A stretch of DNA of 64,000 nt, from positions 6,887,287 through 6,951,286 of the forward strand of contig NC_039514.1 in the NCBI RefSeq assembly GCF_003672135.1, read 5' to 3'. The notes beneath the pieces were generated by a model that worked only from the letters and a program-made list of their open reading frames with translations, was not told the DNA's origin and searched no databases. The stretch comes from Ooceraea biroi. Taxonomy: Eukaryota > Arthropoda > Insecta > Hymenoptera > Formicidae. Shown here piece after piece: positions 45,731 to 57,966 of this stretch; position 1 is the stretch's first letter; each line of letters begins with the position of its first letter. Position numbers and translations under genes: made by a program.

Positions 45731-46014
45731 TCGAAGTTCGTTCAGTGATCGGACCGGCAATACCTACGGGTGGACACGCAACTATTTATCCCACGCGACG
45801 ACGTGGGCAGTCCGCGGGTAGGAAGGACGGGGCCCGAAGATGAACGGACGGACTGACGGACGGACGGATGGATAGACGCGCCAGTGGGACCGAGAGGAGC
45901 CGGAGGTGTATCAGTACGTATCGCTCCGGCGAAGCGAAGGGGGATCTTTAAATTCAGGATGGGCCTGGTCGGACACCTCAGCAGTCAAGGACTTGAAAGG
46001 AAAAGTAGTTCTAT

Positions 46015-46135
46015 GTAGAGAAGGAAGAGAGAAAGAGAGGGAAAGAGAGAGAAGGATAGATTGAGAAAGAGAGAGAGAAGCGAGAGAAAGGGCCGGACGC
46101 AGAGATCGCGAGGGAAAGAGGAAGAGAGAAAGAGG
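46015..46135. repeat. Purine-rich GA tract
   Basis: Mostly A and G with GAGA units, the opposite asymmetry to the tract about 300 bases upstream. Confidence 0.8.
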
Positions 46136-49100
46136 AGGAGGACGCTGGGGGGAAGGAAGTGAAAGTACGACCGAGAGGCATGCGTTAACCCGGCGCATCC
46201 GAGATTTCGTGCTACCGTCTTTCTTCCGTCTTCTCGCCTTTCCCTCCCCCTCCTCGCCCGCAAAACCACCACCCGCCCGTCGTCCTGTCGTCCGCTTCTC
46301 TACCCTCCCGTTCGCGTTCACGCCTACGAGAGGGACCACACGGAGAGGATTACCCGCCGATAGGTACGCCGGGTTCGCACGTAACGAGCGGCACCCGGCG
46401 TGCGGAAGGATGCGCCTATACAATGTAGATAACCGGCTGTTACGCTCGCGGAAGGAAAGTGATTTTCCCAAGGTAGGGCGCACTGACCTACGAGACCGCC
46501 GCGATTTCCCGCGATTCCGATCGGTTTTTCCAGGGAGGGGCTCCTCTCGTTCGCCCGCTCGCGTGACGAGGCGGCGTTTCCTCGCGCGGAATGCAACAAG
46601 AGTCCTCCGAGGACGACGCGATACTTCCGAAAACGGTCCCGGCGTTCGCGATGCCTCCCGCAGGATTATTCGGGCAGCGTCTGGATGTCGCGTCAGAAAC
46701 TCAGTCAAAGTGTCATTTAGAAAAGTAATTAGTCGAAGGAAACGGTTGCTCTCGTTCCAGAAGTACCACATAATTAGACGAAATTTGTCTGCGAGCGTTA
46801 CATCGCGAGCGCGAAGTGTTCGCGTTGGTAGGCTCGCTAATCCCGCGTCCCAGCTGCACCGCATCGCCATTTATGATTAATTACGGCAGAAAACAGTAGT
46901 GGCATATCGGTCTTCTTTTTACCCGGCGATTAACCGTACCGATCGTGATCGTCCATCGCGCGTCCATCCCGATCCCGTTCCTTTGGCCTGCTTCTCCGAA
47001 TGAAAAAGGTAATCAAAGAGCGCGAGCGACGCGGGTCCGTAAAGGAGGACGCCCGTTAGAAGGAGGATGTCGAAAATCCGTTGCCGCCGGAGGACGAAGG
47101 ACAAAGCGACAAGGGCGGCAGCGGGGGAGGGGCCGGGTGAGAAGCGATGTAGGTGAGGAGAGACCGAAAAAAGAAGAAAATGGGCCGCCGTGGTCATTCG
47201 CGCCAAACTATTCTTGGGCAGCGTCGTAACGGTAACCCCGATGAGACCCAACTCACGAATATACCATGAGGCCCTTGTCCGATCGTCTCCGGACAGCTCC
47301 ATCCAGCGATTCGCTCACCTCTCTGATATGGGCCGCGCGTTCGCTCATACTTCTGACCGCTCCTCACCCTTTACCTTGCTCCTTTTCTCTCTCTCTCTCT
47401 TTCCCTTCTGTCCCTCTCCCTCGCCTTTCGTAAAGTCAACATGCGGCGAATTGGGCTGCTTCACAGGACAGTCACGAGACCTCCCAACATTCTTGGGCCA
47501 AATGAAACGTGACGCGAATATGGTATGCGTCTCTCTTTCCTCTCTCGCTCCCTTTCTCTCTCCCGCTTCACTTGCATCTCCTCTCCTTCTCCTCTCCCGT
47601 GTCACATGTACACGCGTGTGTACCGTCGTGCATACACCGTCGCGTCGGCGTTCGCGGAAATTTGCTTGCTGATAATCGAACGTTGCTGCGAAAGGGGCGG
47701 CCACAGGGGCCGATAACGAGGATCGCGACAGGTGCCATTGATCTTGCACCAAGTCCCGATCAAAGTCACGTATGACCTGGCGCGGTTATCGACGTAGAAA
47801 TCTATCAGCCTTCCTCTAAAGATGCACCGTGCACGCGTGCACTTTACGAATGTTTGGGATCCGCATTGTTCAACGAGCACTTCGTCTTTTCCCGGTGCCG
47901 CTTGAATTTGGAATCGAAGCAAACGCATTCGACATGATATGCAAAATCGTCGAGCATCGATAGGAATTTCCAAGCGCTTCCCAAAAAAAGAAAAAAAGAG
48001 AGAGGAAAAGAGAAGAAAAAGAAGATGAAAAGTCCGCGTCCGTCAGCGCTGATACGCGCGCTTAGATGACTTGTGCCTGGCTCATACTCGGAACGTGCTA
48101 TTGACCTTTACGCTCAATGATTCTGCACGGGCTGCTATCGATTGTAAAGTAATTGACTGAATAAATTATCGTGATTCGTGATAGTACAAATTGCGAGATT
48201 GGCTGCGCGCGTCCGCGTCATCTGCGCTGCTGGACATCTAAAAACTTGCGTGAAACAAAGACCGACCGCCTCTTTATCTGATTTATCTGATCACAAATAA
48301 ATTATCCTGGCGTTGTAATTGGAAAAGGGACTCTCGAGGAGTCGTACGAATCCGTCGCTAAATGTGTACCAAAAAGAAATTCACGTATTCGAGCACAGAT
48401 ATTCGCACGACACGTTGCGCGATCGAAATCGCGATCGAGGTTTCTCGAAGATTTTTTTCGAAGGAAATTGCATGGGTACGTCACAGTTGCGAGGAACGGA
48501 TTCAGCATATGGCAGGGAAGACCCTTCTTCTTCATCGTCGCCGTGCTTGCTTCGGCCACGAGCGCGCAAAACGAAGACGTGATATATCCCTCTCCGATCC
48601 GTCGAGATAAAATCGCGCTCGTCTGAATATCGAAAATACCGCGTCATCTCGTCGAATGCTACATTACGTACAATGCACCGAACGCGGTGAATTATGCGGC
48701 AAATTATATTAATTGTTAATTCCGTGCGGGATTAAACTGAATTCCTCGATTTTGCGCATTGCGCGACGAGAAGAGGAGTATTACCTTCGGCTGACATAAA
48801 TCGTTAACATTGCTGGGCTCACCGTGACTTTCCTTCTCGCCCGTCTTTTCAATGCAAATGTGGATGGATTTCAGGCATCTCTATCGTTCTCCGCCGTTCA
48901 CTCGCCGCAACTCGAACCCGCCATCGATGCCCCCCGAGTTTTCAGTTGTGGGACTTTTCGCACGGATAGACGTAAGGGTGGCGCGGACACCGAAGAGAAA
49001 GAAGCTGAGAAACGAGAGGAATAATCACTCTGCTGGAAGAGGATAAGGCGGACTCGCGCATGTACGTATTAGTCTCGGTCCCGGGGGCTCCCCTAGTGGA

Positions 49101-49649
49101 GAATCGAAATAATCCACGCAACGTCACGAGATCGATCCCAACACCGGAAGCGGGAAGTTATTCAGAAGAAAGGGAAAATCCATCGAAACCTCCGACATCG
49201 ACTTCGAGAAAAACCGTGATTCGTGACGTTCACAAATAGCGATCGGGCGTTATCGATCGCATCGGCGGACCGAGGTCAAACCCGATCGCAGGTCGCGGCA
49301 GGCAAAAGACCAGGTAAGGCAGGCCGAGCAAGGCAGCCCAGGCTGGCGGCAGCGTCGCGGACGATCGCTATCCGCGGATCGGCATTCTCAGAGAACAGCG
49401 GCAGAGTCCCGGCTGTCTGTCCGCGATGATTGCACGGGGCACGGCGCGGCCGAGAAAGAAGGTTAACAGATAGACGGAGAAAATAGAAAAGTCACGGGAG
49501 ACGGGGGTTTCCTCCGCGCGAGTGCCGGCGGGGATGCGAGCGAGCGCACCTCGCCGCGCGCACGAACGCGCGAGAGGATCGCGCTTCTCTCGCTCGGAGC
49601 AGCGAGCGTTCGCTCGCGCGGCCGCGCAAGGAGGAACCGAAGAGGAAAA

Positions 49650-50290
49650 CACGCTCCTCATCTCGTTTCCTCCCTTTCTGCGCCTCCACCGTCCGTCTGC
49701 CTTCCACCTACTGTCCCGTCCCGTCCCTCGCGCTTCCTCCCCGTGGGCCTTCCCTCCTGCCCCGGCCCCCTCGTTCCTCCGCCTCCCCCTGCCGCTCCTC
49801 GCGCGCGTTTCGCTCTCCTGCTCGCTCTGTGCAAAGCAAAGAGGAGCTGCCTTGGGTCGTTGGCCGCAACTCGCCGTGACCCAGTGCGAGCGCTAGGACA
49901 TTGACTCTGCCATCGCCATCGCCATCCGCGATACCAACTTCCCCCCTCGTCCCCGTCTCCCGTGTCCTACCCCCTTCTCCCCATCCTCCTTCGCTCTTCC
50001 TCCTCTGTCCCCCCCTGACATGCCGCCGCCACCTCCACCTCCCCTCCCGCTACACGACCTCCCCCGCTCCCGTATCGCCTACCGATTCCACTATGCCTCG
50101 TTCGGTTTACACCGACGACTCGCACCCTCCTCCCCCCAACCCCCAATCACCCTCCTACTCCTCTCCTCCTCCTCGTTCGCCTCCTCTTTCTCCTGCGCTT
50201 CCTCTGGCTGTTCCTCCATCTTCCTCTCGTCTCCTCTTCTGTGTCGCTCTTTTTGCCCTTTTTATTCATTCGCTTCCTTCTTTACTATCC
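49650..50290. repeat. Second long pyrimidine-rich tract
   Basis: CT-, CCT- and CCA-rich for about 640 bases on the + strand. It encodes Pro/Ser-rich frames in more than one reading frame, so coding is not supported. Confidence 0.7.
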
Positions 50291-51006
50291 CATACCAGGA
50301 CACCGCCACGATCGATTCGCACGATTCCCAGTCAAAAGAAGCGGGACGCCGGTGGTAGCGTGGCACGCCGGCTGCATCGGGCTGCATGCGCGCCGGCGAC
50401 AATCACGTGCGCATCCGCATGCGAGTTCCGCGTGTAACGTCGTCGCATCGGGCCGCATCGGGGACCGGCATCGAGCACAAGTCCCCCCACGGTGTAAATT
50501 GGGCTCTATTTATGGCTAAGGTTCGCCGATGGGGTCGATCCGCGGTTGCGGTATGCGGACGGGCACAGGTGACGAAGGAGGAAGCAGCGAAAGAAACGCA
50601 CGACCGGGTCCGAATTACTCGATACGAGTCCGAATTAAATATCAATCTTAATAGCTCTTTGGAGCGCCTCATCCAATAGTCAAAGAGAAATAAAAAGAGA
50701 GATTGTGCGTTTTGCGATCAAGAAGATAATCCGATTTTAATCGGAATCCTCAAACGATAAACGCCTCGTCTGTCTACTGCTGCTCACTTCGTTAAAAAAA
50801 AGGGAAGGATGCGGGGGACGCAATCCGCTCGCGGCCGATCGTGTTACACATCAGCTCGAATGAAACTTCCATTGCCGATTCCGGCCGCGGTCGTGTAACT
50901 TGCGATACGCGCGACGAGTTATTCGCGTCCCTCGCGGCGCCGGCGAGTGCTCTCGGCACTCAAGCCATCATCCTTAATTAGCTGGTCGCGGTGGCCGGTA
51001 AAACAC

Positions 51007-51025
51007 CATGAAACGGCGTTTCATG
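51007..51025. repeat. 19-bp perfect odd palindrome
   Basis: CATGAAAC-G-G-C-GTTTCATG, with nine paired bases around a single central base, in a locally CCGGT-rich stretch. No function is evident. Confidence 0.7.
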
Positions 51026-54000
51026 AGGCGTCGGTCCGGTCGCCGGTGCCGGTGAACCTGTTAATGTTTCGATCGCCGGTAAATGCCGGTGAAACTTGAA
51101 ATTTTCTCAAGGTGCTCGACGGCTCGACAATCCAGAAGTCGAAGCATGAGCAGGCTCGAGAGAGAGAGAGAGGCGGGACGGGGCGGCAAAGAGGGGGGAT
51201 TGACCCCCGCGCCGGGTACGACTTGCAGTCAGCTGACTCGGGCAATCTCTCAGCTGAGGCGGCACATATCGGTGGGGCCTTCCTTCCTTGAGATATTTAT
51301 CGGGCTCTCTGGCGTAACAACGTAACAGCGTGCCCGATCGCGATGACGCCCGTACCGAAATATCTCTGTCGTTGACCGGTAACTAATGTCCGAGCGACGA
51401 GTCCCTGACATTGGGCATTATCATAACCGGGCACTGGTATATCTGGCATCTCGAGGTATTAGACGATTACAGAGGCGCGGGTAATATATGACGAGGAGGT
51501 TGCTAAAAAACGGGGAGAAAGGGAATAGACTGCCCGGGGGGATTTACATATTATTTTGTAACGCGCGCGTCTGTCGCGTCTGCCGCGTCTTCCGTCTTTG
51601 GAAAATGAAAAACTCGCCGTTGAGTACGCTGAAGAGACAGTGTTTTACGTAATCGCGTTTATTTCCTGTTGCCGCTGAGCTTCCGCATCTCGCGGAAGTA
51701 TTGCCAATTGCTAAAAAATGAGAGATTGCCGATTGTTCTTCGCGATCGTTACCAGTCATGGTTGCGTCTGAAGAGAGAGAAGAAATGCAGGTTCCCACGA
51801 GAGCGTTCCAGGGTATGCTTTCAAGAAGACGCAAAGTATATACTCAGCAAGACTTTCTATCTAACATTATTAAAATTAAAAAAGCAATTGTCGCCGGCGT
51901 CGCGGAATGATCTTCGTACTTCCGCGTGCAGGTGCAGGCGAAACCTATCTCGCGCACGGGAGACAATGATCTATCCTACGTCTCTATCTCCGCTCGAGGG
52001 GGGAAGTTCGAAGGCTCGTCTTCGAAACCTGATTTTCTCCGTTTCACTTTCACGATGCGCGGCGAGCGCAGCCCAGGCCGAGCCGAGCCAGTGTTAAACT
52101 TCCTCGTCGGCTCGTCGGAAGAAGACGCAGAGGAAGGTCGAGAAAGGGGAGGAGCAACAAAGAGCGGGTTGCTCTCTCATTGACGAAAATCTCCAGGAGG
52201 CGAAAGGAAAACGGGAGAAAAAGAGAAAACAGGAAAAAGGTGAGAATAAAGCATTAACAGGAAAGGTATGTCTCGTATCTATAGATAAAGGCATTTCGTC
52301 CCTTTTTTAACTGCTATTGTTCAAGCTTGAGCCCGGTGTTCGAACGGCACAGCCTTAATTGTTACCTCCGGCTGCGTTTGCTTCAATATTTAGGTCAACA
52401 AATGCTTGACAAAATGTCGTTCATCTCCGGAACTTCAAACAGACCAGAGACCGTTTGTCTCCTATTCAAATGTCAAACATTTCGCACAGCCGATTTCACT
52501 TTGCAAACATCTTTCTTCAGCCAGGCCAGGTCTTTATCTTTATTGCCGATCTATATATTTCAGCGGTCAATAGATCCTCGTGATCAATATATCAGTCGGT
52601 TCGACCACCAGTTAGCTCCGAGAACGAGAGCCAGCGTGGATGCCTAATCCGGTAACGCGCGTCGATTGCCTTCCTCCTCCTAGTTCAAGTGCGCTCGGGG
52701 GAAATCGGTGCTGGCTTGAATCGTACCAGGAAGCGAGCCGTCCAATTAGGCACCCGCCAACAGGAAGTCCTCCTGCTTTCCGATCGTAAAATATATCCCG
52801 TCCCGATAAGCGGCCCCGGCCGCGGTGTCCTAATGAGATGCACGGGGGAGATCTTCGGCTTTCGCGTCACGTTTCTCCATCCCCTTGCGCCGAGAAGCGC
52901 CCGCTCTCCCGCGATACCCCCGATACGACACCCCGCGCCCTCTCGCGCGCAGGAATTGTGGATTCCTGAGAGACGATGGACCCGGGATCGCTTATGGCTT
53001 CTTTTCCTCTTCGCCGTCAACATCTTTATTACGACGGCCAGTCCTATAATCGGTCCGGAACCAAGTCTTTTGAAATATTCCAAGGATATTTTCCGTTGGA
53101 AACGGACGCAATAAGCGATCACCTCGGTGGATCTCGGTCCTCCATGCCGCGCACCTCGAGGTCCGCTTCGCGTATATATTCGTGCCATGATGCATACCGT
53201 TACGCATTTTCGGTCGAAAAGGCGGAAAGAAAAAAAAGACGGGGGTGCACGGCGAAGGGACGGAGAAAGGGAGCAACGGGGTTGGAGAAAAGGAGCGTTT
53301 CAACGTTTTCTGACAAAAAATCGGTGCATCCTGTGCTCTGACCCTCGCGGTCCCTTTCGAGCGACTCTCTCGGTACTGTCCGTCCGGTCGGCCGACCGCT
53401 GATCGCTCGCTCGGAGCTGCAAGAGCATCGGTAAATGTTCTATCCGAGCGGCTCTCTCTCTCTGCCTTTCTTTTTCTTTCCTTCTCTCTTTTTTTTGACA
53501 TCTCTTTTTGCGCCTCCCGTCCCGTCGTGTGCGTGTACGCGCGTTTTGTGCACTCTGTCCCGCTCACCCGCGTATTCGATTACGGGTGTCTCGTGTTACG
53601 GCATCGGGCGCGTGCAACGTTTGCACGCCGGACCGACAGCATCGACAGCCTCCTCTCTCCCTCCCCCCTTTCCCGGTATTGCATTTCAGACATTTTAATT
53701 CGGAGAGGACACCGCGACGCACATGCCCGGCACATCACGTGCCGGCGTCAATAAAATTCCGCAGGATACTCGACGAGGCAAATTCGTTTTCCTGAGCAGA
53801 GCGATTCATGGAGCACTGATAAATAGAGTGTATAAGGATTGGAGCGAGTTTTTGATTCACAAGATCCATTTTATTATGCATTTTATTTGACTGTGTTGTG
53901 TGAAAATTATATTCCATTACATCGAATCAGTAAACTTTCTTAATTTCTAATACAGTCAAAATGTCTAAAATGATTTTCTTTTCTTGCGTTTTGCCATCTA

Positions 54001-57000
54001 ATATCGATATCTGTGTTTCTATATTTTTTCAAATTTCCATTTGAAGATTTTAGTAAGACAGATATATTTAATTACACAGATTTTAATGACAGTAGATCGC
54101 ATAATAAATTGCGCTCATTTAAAGCATCGACGTAATCGCGCTTTATAAATCCTATGAGCAACATCGGTTCTTAAATATACATACATGCATACATTCATAT
54201 AAGCGGACAGTCATAAATTGTCAGATATTCATTATCCTTTTATTCCGGTAGCGATAATCATGCGCGCGTTGTATACAAAGCCACGAAAAGTTTCAGTCAT
54301 TCCGGCTGGACCACTGTTACGACTGATATACGATCTTTCATAATTTGTGCGGCAATAATTCACGAAAACTGCGATACATTCGGGATACGCGCGAGTAGGA
54401 GTCTATGGACTCGCGCGCAGCGAGCTCCTGCCTCGCGAGCGTGCCGGGGCGTCGGTCCTCGTAAAAGGCTTTTATGTGTTTGCGAACCGCCGAAAATAGC
54501 TACACAATCAGAACCGGTTTCGGTAGAATCTTTGCGATTTCCGTAGGACAACGCTGCGTCGGGCGGGCCGCACACGCTGCCGCGCTAATCGTCTGCGCGA
54601 TGCAATTATTGCATCCATCCCCCGCGAGTCATCTCCCGAGAGATGAAATTATTCATTTCATCTCGGTCTCGCGAATTTCGGAATTCGGAAAATGCGCGGA
54701 GCGATTCTTCTGTCTGCGGAGAAATTCTGTGGAATCTCAAAGTCACGAGGGGTGAGCTTGGGTCCCTTCGAGCGAGCTTGCTTGCTTGCTTGCTTGTTTG
54801 CTTCAGCACGAGACAAGTGTAGTTAAAATGAGATTAAGGAAATTCGACGGTAAGAGCGGTCAAGCGACTACTCGTGTGTTAAGTACGTCTTTTCAGAATG
54901 TGCACACCTGTAGAATGTAACGCATTCGCCGCGGTAAAACACGCGGGGTTAACGACGTCATTAAAGCATGCGGTGAGTTTCGAGTAATCGCCGCTTCATC
55001 TCGCTCGTGACAGTGAGCGCATACATATGCGAGCGCACACTCGCGTATATTTTCATATTTGGTATTACAGCCTTATTAAAATACGCAAATTCTGTCCCGT
55101 AACACAACGAGTTGAGTTTCAAGTAGAGTTAACTTTGAGTCGTAGCCTGAAGAAAGGTCAACTGTTGAACTAGTCATAAAATGAAGCTTCAGAATTGTCT
55201 AATGTTTGAAAAACTGATAATTAAGCAATAATCGAAGCCATGGACTTTGAAATCGACTACTTGAAATACGACGGATATACACATAATGTAGCGGAACGAA
55301 ATCGACGAATTTATTTCATGAATATTTATGGCGAAACGATACAAGTTTGATACTGCACTTCGCTCGGCCGGACTTGGCCGAGCTTCGCTTACTCGCGACG
55401 CGGATCGCGCGGGAAAATAGGCAGTCGCGAGTGGTAAAAGCCGCGGCAATCGCGAAATTTATCAACGCGTACGCGAGCACGATAATTACCGCGTGCATGA
55501 AGCTCTCTCACGCTCGATTGCCTCGAATAATGCGCAACGTTTCGCGAGGATCGTTCCGCAATATCTCCGAGGAATTGGCCCGCGATATCTCCGCGGAATC
55601 TGCTTCACGACGTCCGCACGTGTGCGCGGAGGTGATTTGCACGATCGATTTTGACGGATCTAGTTGAACAGAAGCAGAGATCATCCACGTCGCTATGAGT
55701 TCCAAGGTAATGGTAACGTGTCGTGTGATCGTCGCAGCATTCGTTCGCGTCATTCGAAACGCGAAAACGCGTGGCAAGTGCGTTGCGTTAATTAGCGAAT
55801 TAGCGTAATAATAGTCTGACTCGCTTCTTATGCGGACGGTTGTGCGGAGTGCAATGGAGCATTCGTTGCACAAAGAACGTGGCGCCCCAATGGCGAGTTG
55901 GAGTTGAATTGTCCAACAAGAACAAGAACCGAACAAACTGTTCCGTGTCTCAAAAAATTCCCCAAGCAAAAATCGAGCGTGATGATTATGAGAAAGAAAA
56001 ATAACGAGAAAAATCAGAAATAGGAATTATCGAGCCGCGGTTGCGTTCGAGACTTCCCGTCCGCCTCCCTCGAGAAAACTTCATCGGAGCGGATGTTAGC
56101 AGTTACGGTCAAGGACTCCGGCGACTCCGGATGAGTCTAGAGAACGGTCGTTAGCGTATCTGGGTCAAAAAGTCAATCCGTGGACGCGGAACGGGGCGGG
56201 GAAGCTTTTAAACACCTTCTCGGATTTCACGACGCACTCTGCACGCACCCTTTCCCTTCCCTCCATCCTCTTCGTCCTGCATACACCCCTGTGCGCCGCG
56301 CGCACGCGAACGAGAGCGTGAGTTATCCGCGCCGCGGTTCCGTCGGGGATCTCTCGCGTTGCCGAGGCCGCTTTTCGTCGTGCTCGCTAATTATTTGAAT
56401 TGCAAATTCATTCGCGGGAGCCGAGAACGAAGCACCGCGTCCCGTTACTGGGGCATTAGGCTCCGCGACTCGAAAATTATATATGCGAGATGAGCAGCAA
56501 GCGTATAATGCTCGGGATTCCCGGGAATGCAAATGTTTGCGCAAATGAAACAGGGTTACACGTTATCGGCGCTCGCTGAATCCCTTGACTCCCGCGGCCG
56601 CAATTCGCTCGGCTCGCGGACCCGCTTCGCCCCTGTATTTTGCAGCTACCCTTAGTCGTATAATTCTCAAGACACCTTCCAATTTTAAATAACACTTTGT
56701 TGATGTGCAATTTGAAGAAGAACATTTTCGGAGAAAGAGGGAAGGAATTTTTTCATATAATGATTGTGGCGAGACGTTAAATTTGGAATGGGCGATCGGA
56801 AACACCGCTAGCGGGGGAAAGTGCCTGCAATTTAATTTGATTACGCAAGGCCGATGTTAGATGTGGAGATTGTCATGGATAATCAACAGGCAATATTCGT
56901 GCAAAACTGATATTTCACTGCATTGCGGAAGAACCTTCGCCGAGCCGAGCCTTTCACCGTGAAAAGATGAAGTCAATTTCCCAGTATGACGTAAGGCTAG

Positions 57001-57021
57001 AATACAATATCCTGTCTGTGA

Positions 57022-57046
57022 TCTCTCTCTCTCTCTCTCTCTTTCT
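57022..57046. repeat. CT microsatellite
   Basis: About ten CT units followed by TTTCTCGCGTTTGCAG, which looks like a splice acceptor at 57055; the short open stretch after it could not be tied to any protein. Confidence 0.8.
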
Positions 57047-57755
57047 CGCGTTTGCAGCCTCGACGCGGATGGAACGCTACCTTCGTCGGGGGCGTCAAAT
57101 CTGTAATGCGTAATTAGCAGCCTTGGAAGGAAGAAAATTCCTCGAATCAGAAAATTATGCAATCCCAGAAAATTGTATTTTTCCTGCGAAAGAAATTTTC
57201 TCTTTCAAGTTGACGGGTCCATTTCCCGCCTCGTCCGCATCACGTTTCAATTATTCATTCAGGCTCGGAGCGTTCCCGCGTCGAGATTTCATCCCCTTTC
57301 CTCCTTTCACATTACATAACGCATCAACGTATCAAACGCATGCACATAAATTTCGTGCAGCTCCTCTCCTGTGCCGTGATACCTAGCAGACAACGCGCGA
57401 ATGCATAAACGATCGAGGTTAATAAGATTAATAATAATAAGAAAGCCGCATTCTTGCAAATGTGCTTCTATTAATAGCACGCAGGGGAGCGCGCGTACAG
57501 CACGAGAGAAAGGTAAATAAATTCGCGTACGCGCGCGCTCGCGCCGCCACTACTTTCCTCCATCGCCAAGGGTCATCAGAACCGACAGCCCTCTCTCCTC
57601 TTCGTCCTCCTCCTTCGGCTCTTCTTCCTTCTCTGCTTCTTTCTCCAACCCTTGGCGCTCCTCGTGTCGTCACGAGGCGCTCTGCCGGCCCGCAGCGCGC
57701 AGGTTACATAATTATTCTGGCCGTGCCTCGCAAGCGTTTCTTGGCCAATGGGACT

Positions 57756-57797
57756 GTGGTTCTATGGGACAGTGGACGGTGTCCCCATAGAAGCCAC
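57756..57797. repeat. Strong imperfect hairpin, 16 bp with two single-base bulges
   Basis: 5' arm 57756-57771 (GTGGTTCTATGGGACA) pairs with 3' arm 57780-57797 (TGTCCCCATAGAAGCCAC), leaving one unpaired base at each of two places on the 3' arm and an 8-base loop. The stem is shorter than a typical miRNA precursor and I do not recognise an arm as a known miRNA. Confidence 0.7.
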
Positions 57798-57947
57798 GCC
57801 TCGTGACCCAGACTCCCACATAACTGTTCTCGAAACATCATTGGCAGTCGGAATGAGAGTCGACGCGGCTCAGAAGGAAGAAAGTAGCGTTCGCGCGGCT
57901 GCGAGAGAGAGAAGGCGGCATGGGGAGAAAAAGAGAGAGACAGACAC

Positions 57948-57966
57948 AGAGAGAGAGAGAGAGAGG
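57948..57966. repeat. GA microsatellite
   Basis: About nine GA units following a purine-rich lead-in. Confidence 0.85.

Noticed and set aside
44922..45843. Open frames of 299 and 302 codons in overlapping frames
   Set aside because: Several + frames are open at once because the DNA is pyrimidine-rich; the products are Ser/Leu/Pro low-complexity.
45911..46870. 319-codon minus-strand frame
   Set aside because: Composition-driven (Arg/Ser/Leu-rich over GA/CT tracts); the opposite strand is open as well over 46209-46880.
48541..48560. Match to the start of U6 snRNA (GTGCTTGCTTCGGC)
   Set aside because: Only about 14 bases agree; the following sequence lacks the conserved U6 body, so it is a chance match.
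49901..50437. 178-codon Pro/Ser-rich frame
   Set aside because: Lies in a CCT/CCA-rich tract with a second open frame over the same bases; no motif.
52689..53114. 141-codon frame ending in a hydrophobic segment
   Set aside because: No homology or signal peptide recognised; one hydrophobic stretch is not enough support.
57056..57101. Possible small exon between CGTTTGCAG and a GTAATG
   Set aside because: The roughly 46-base stretch is open in more than one frame and cannot be linked to any neighbour.
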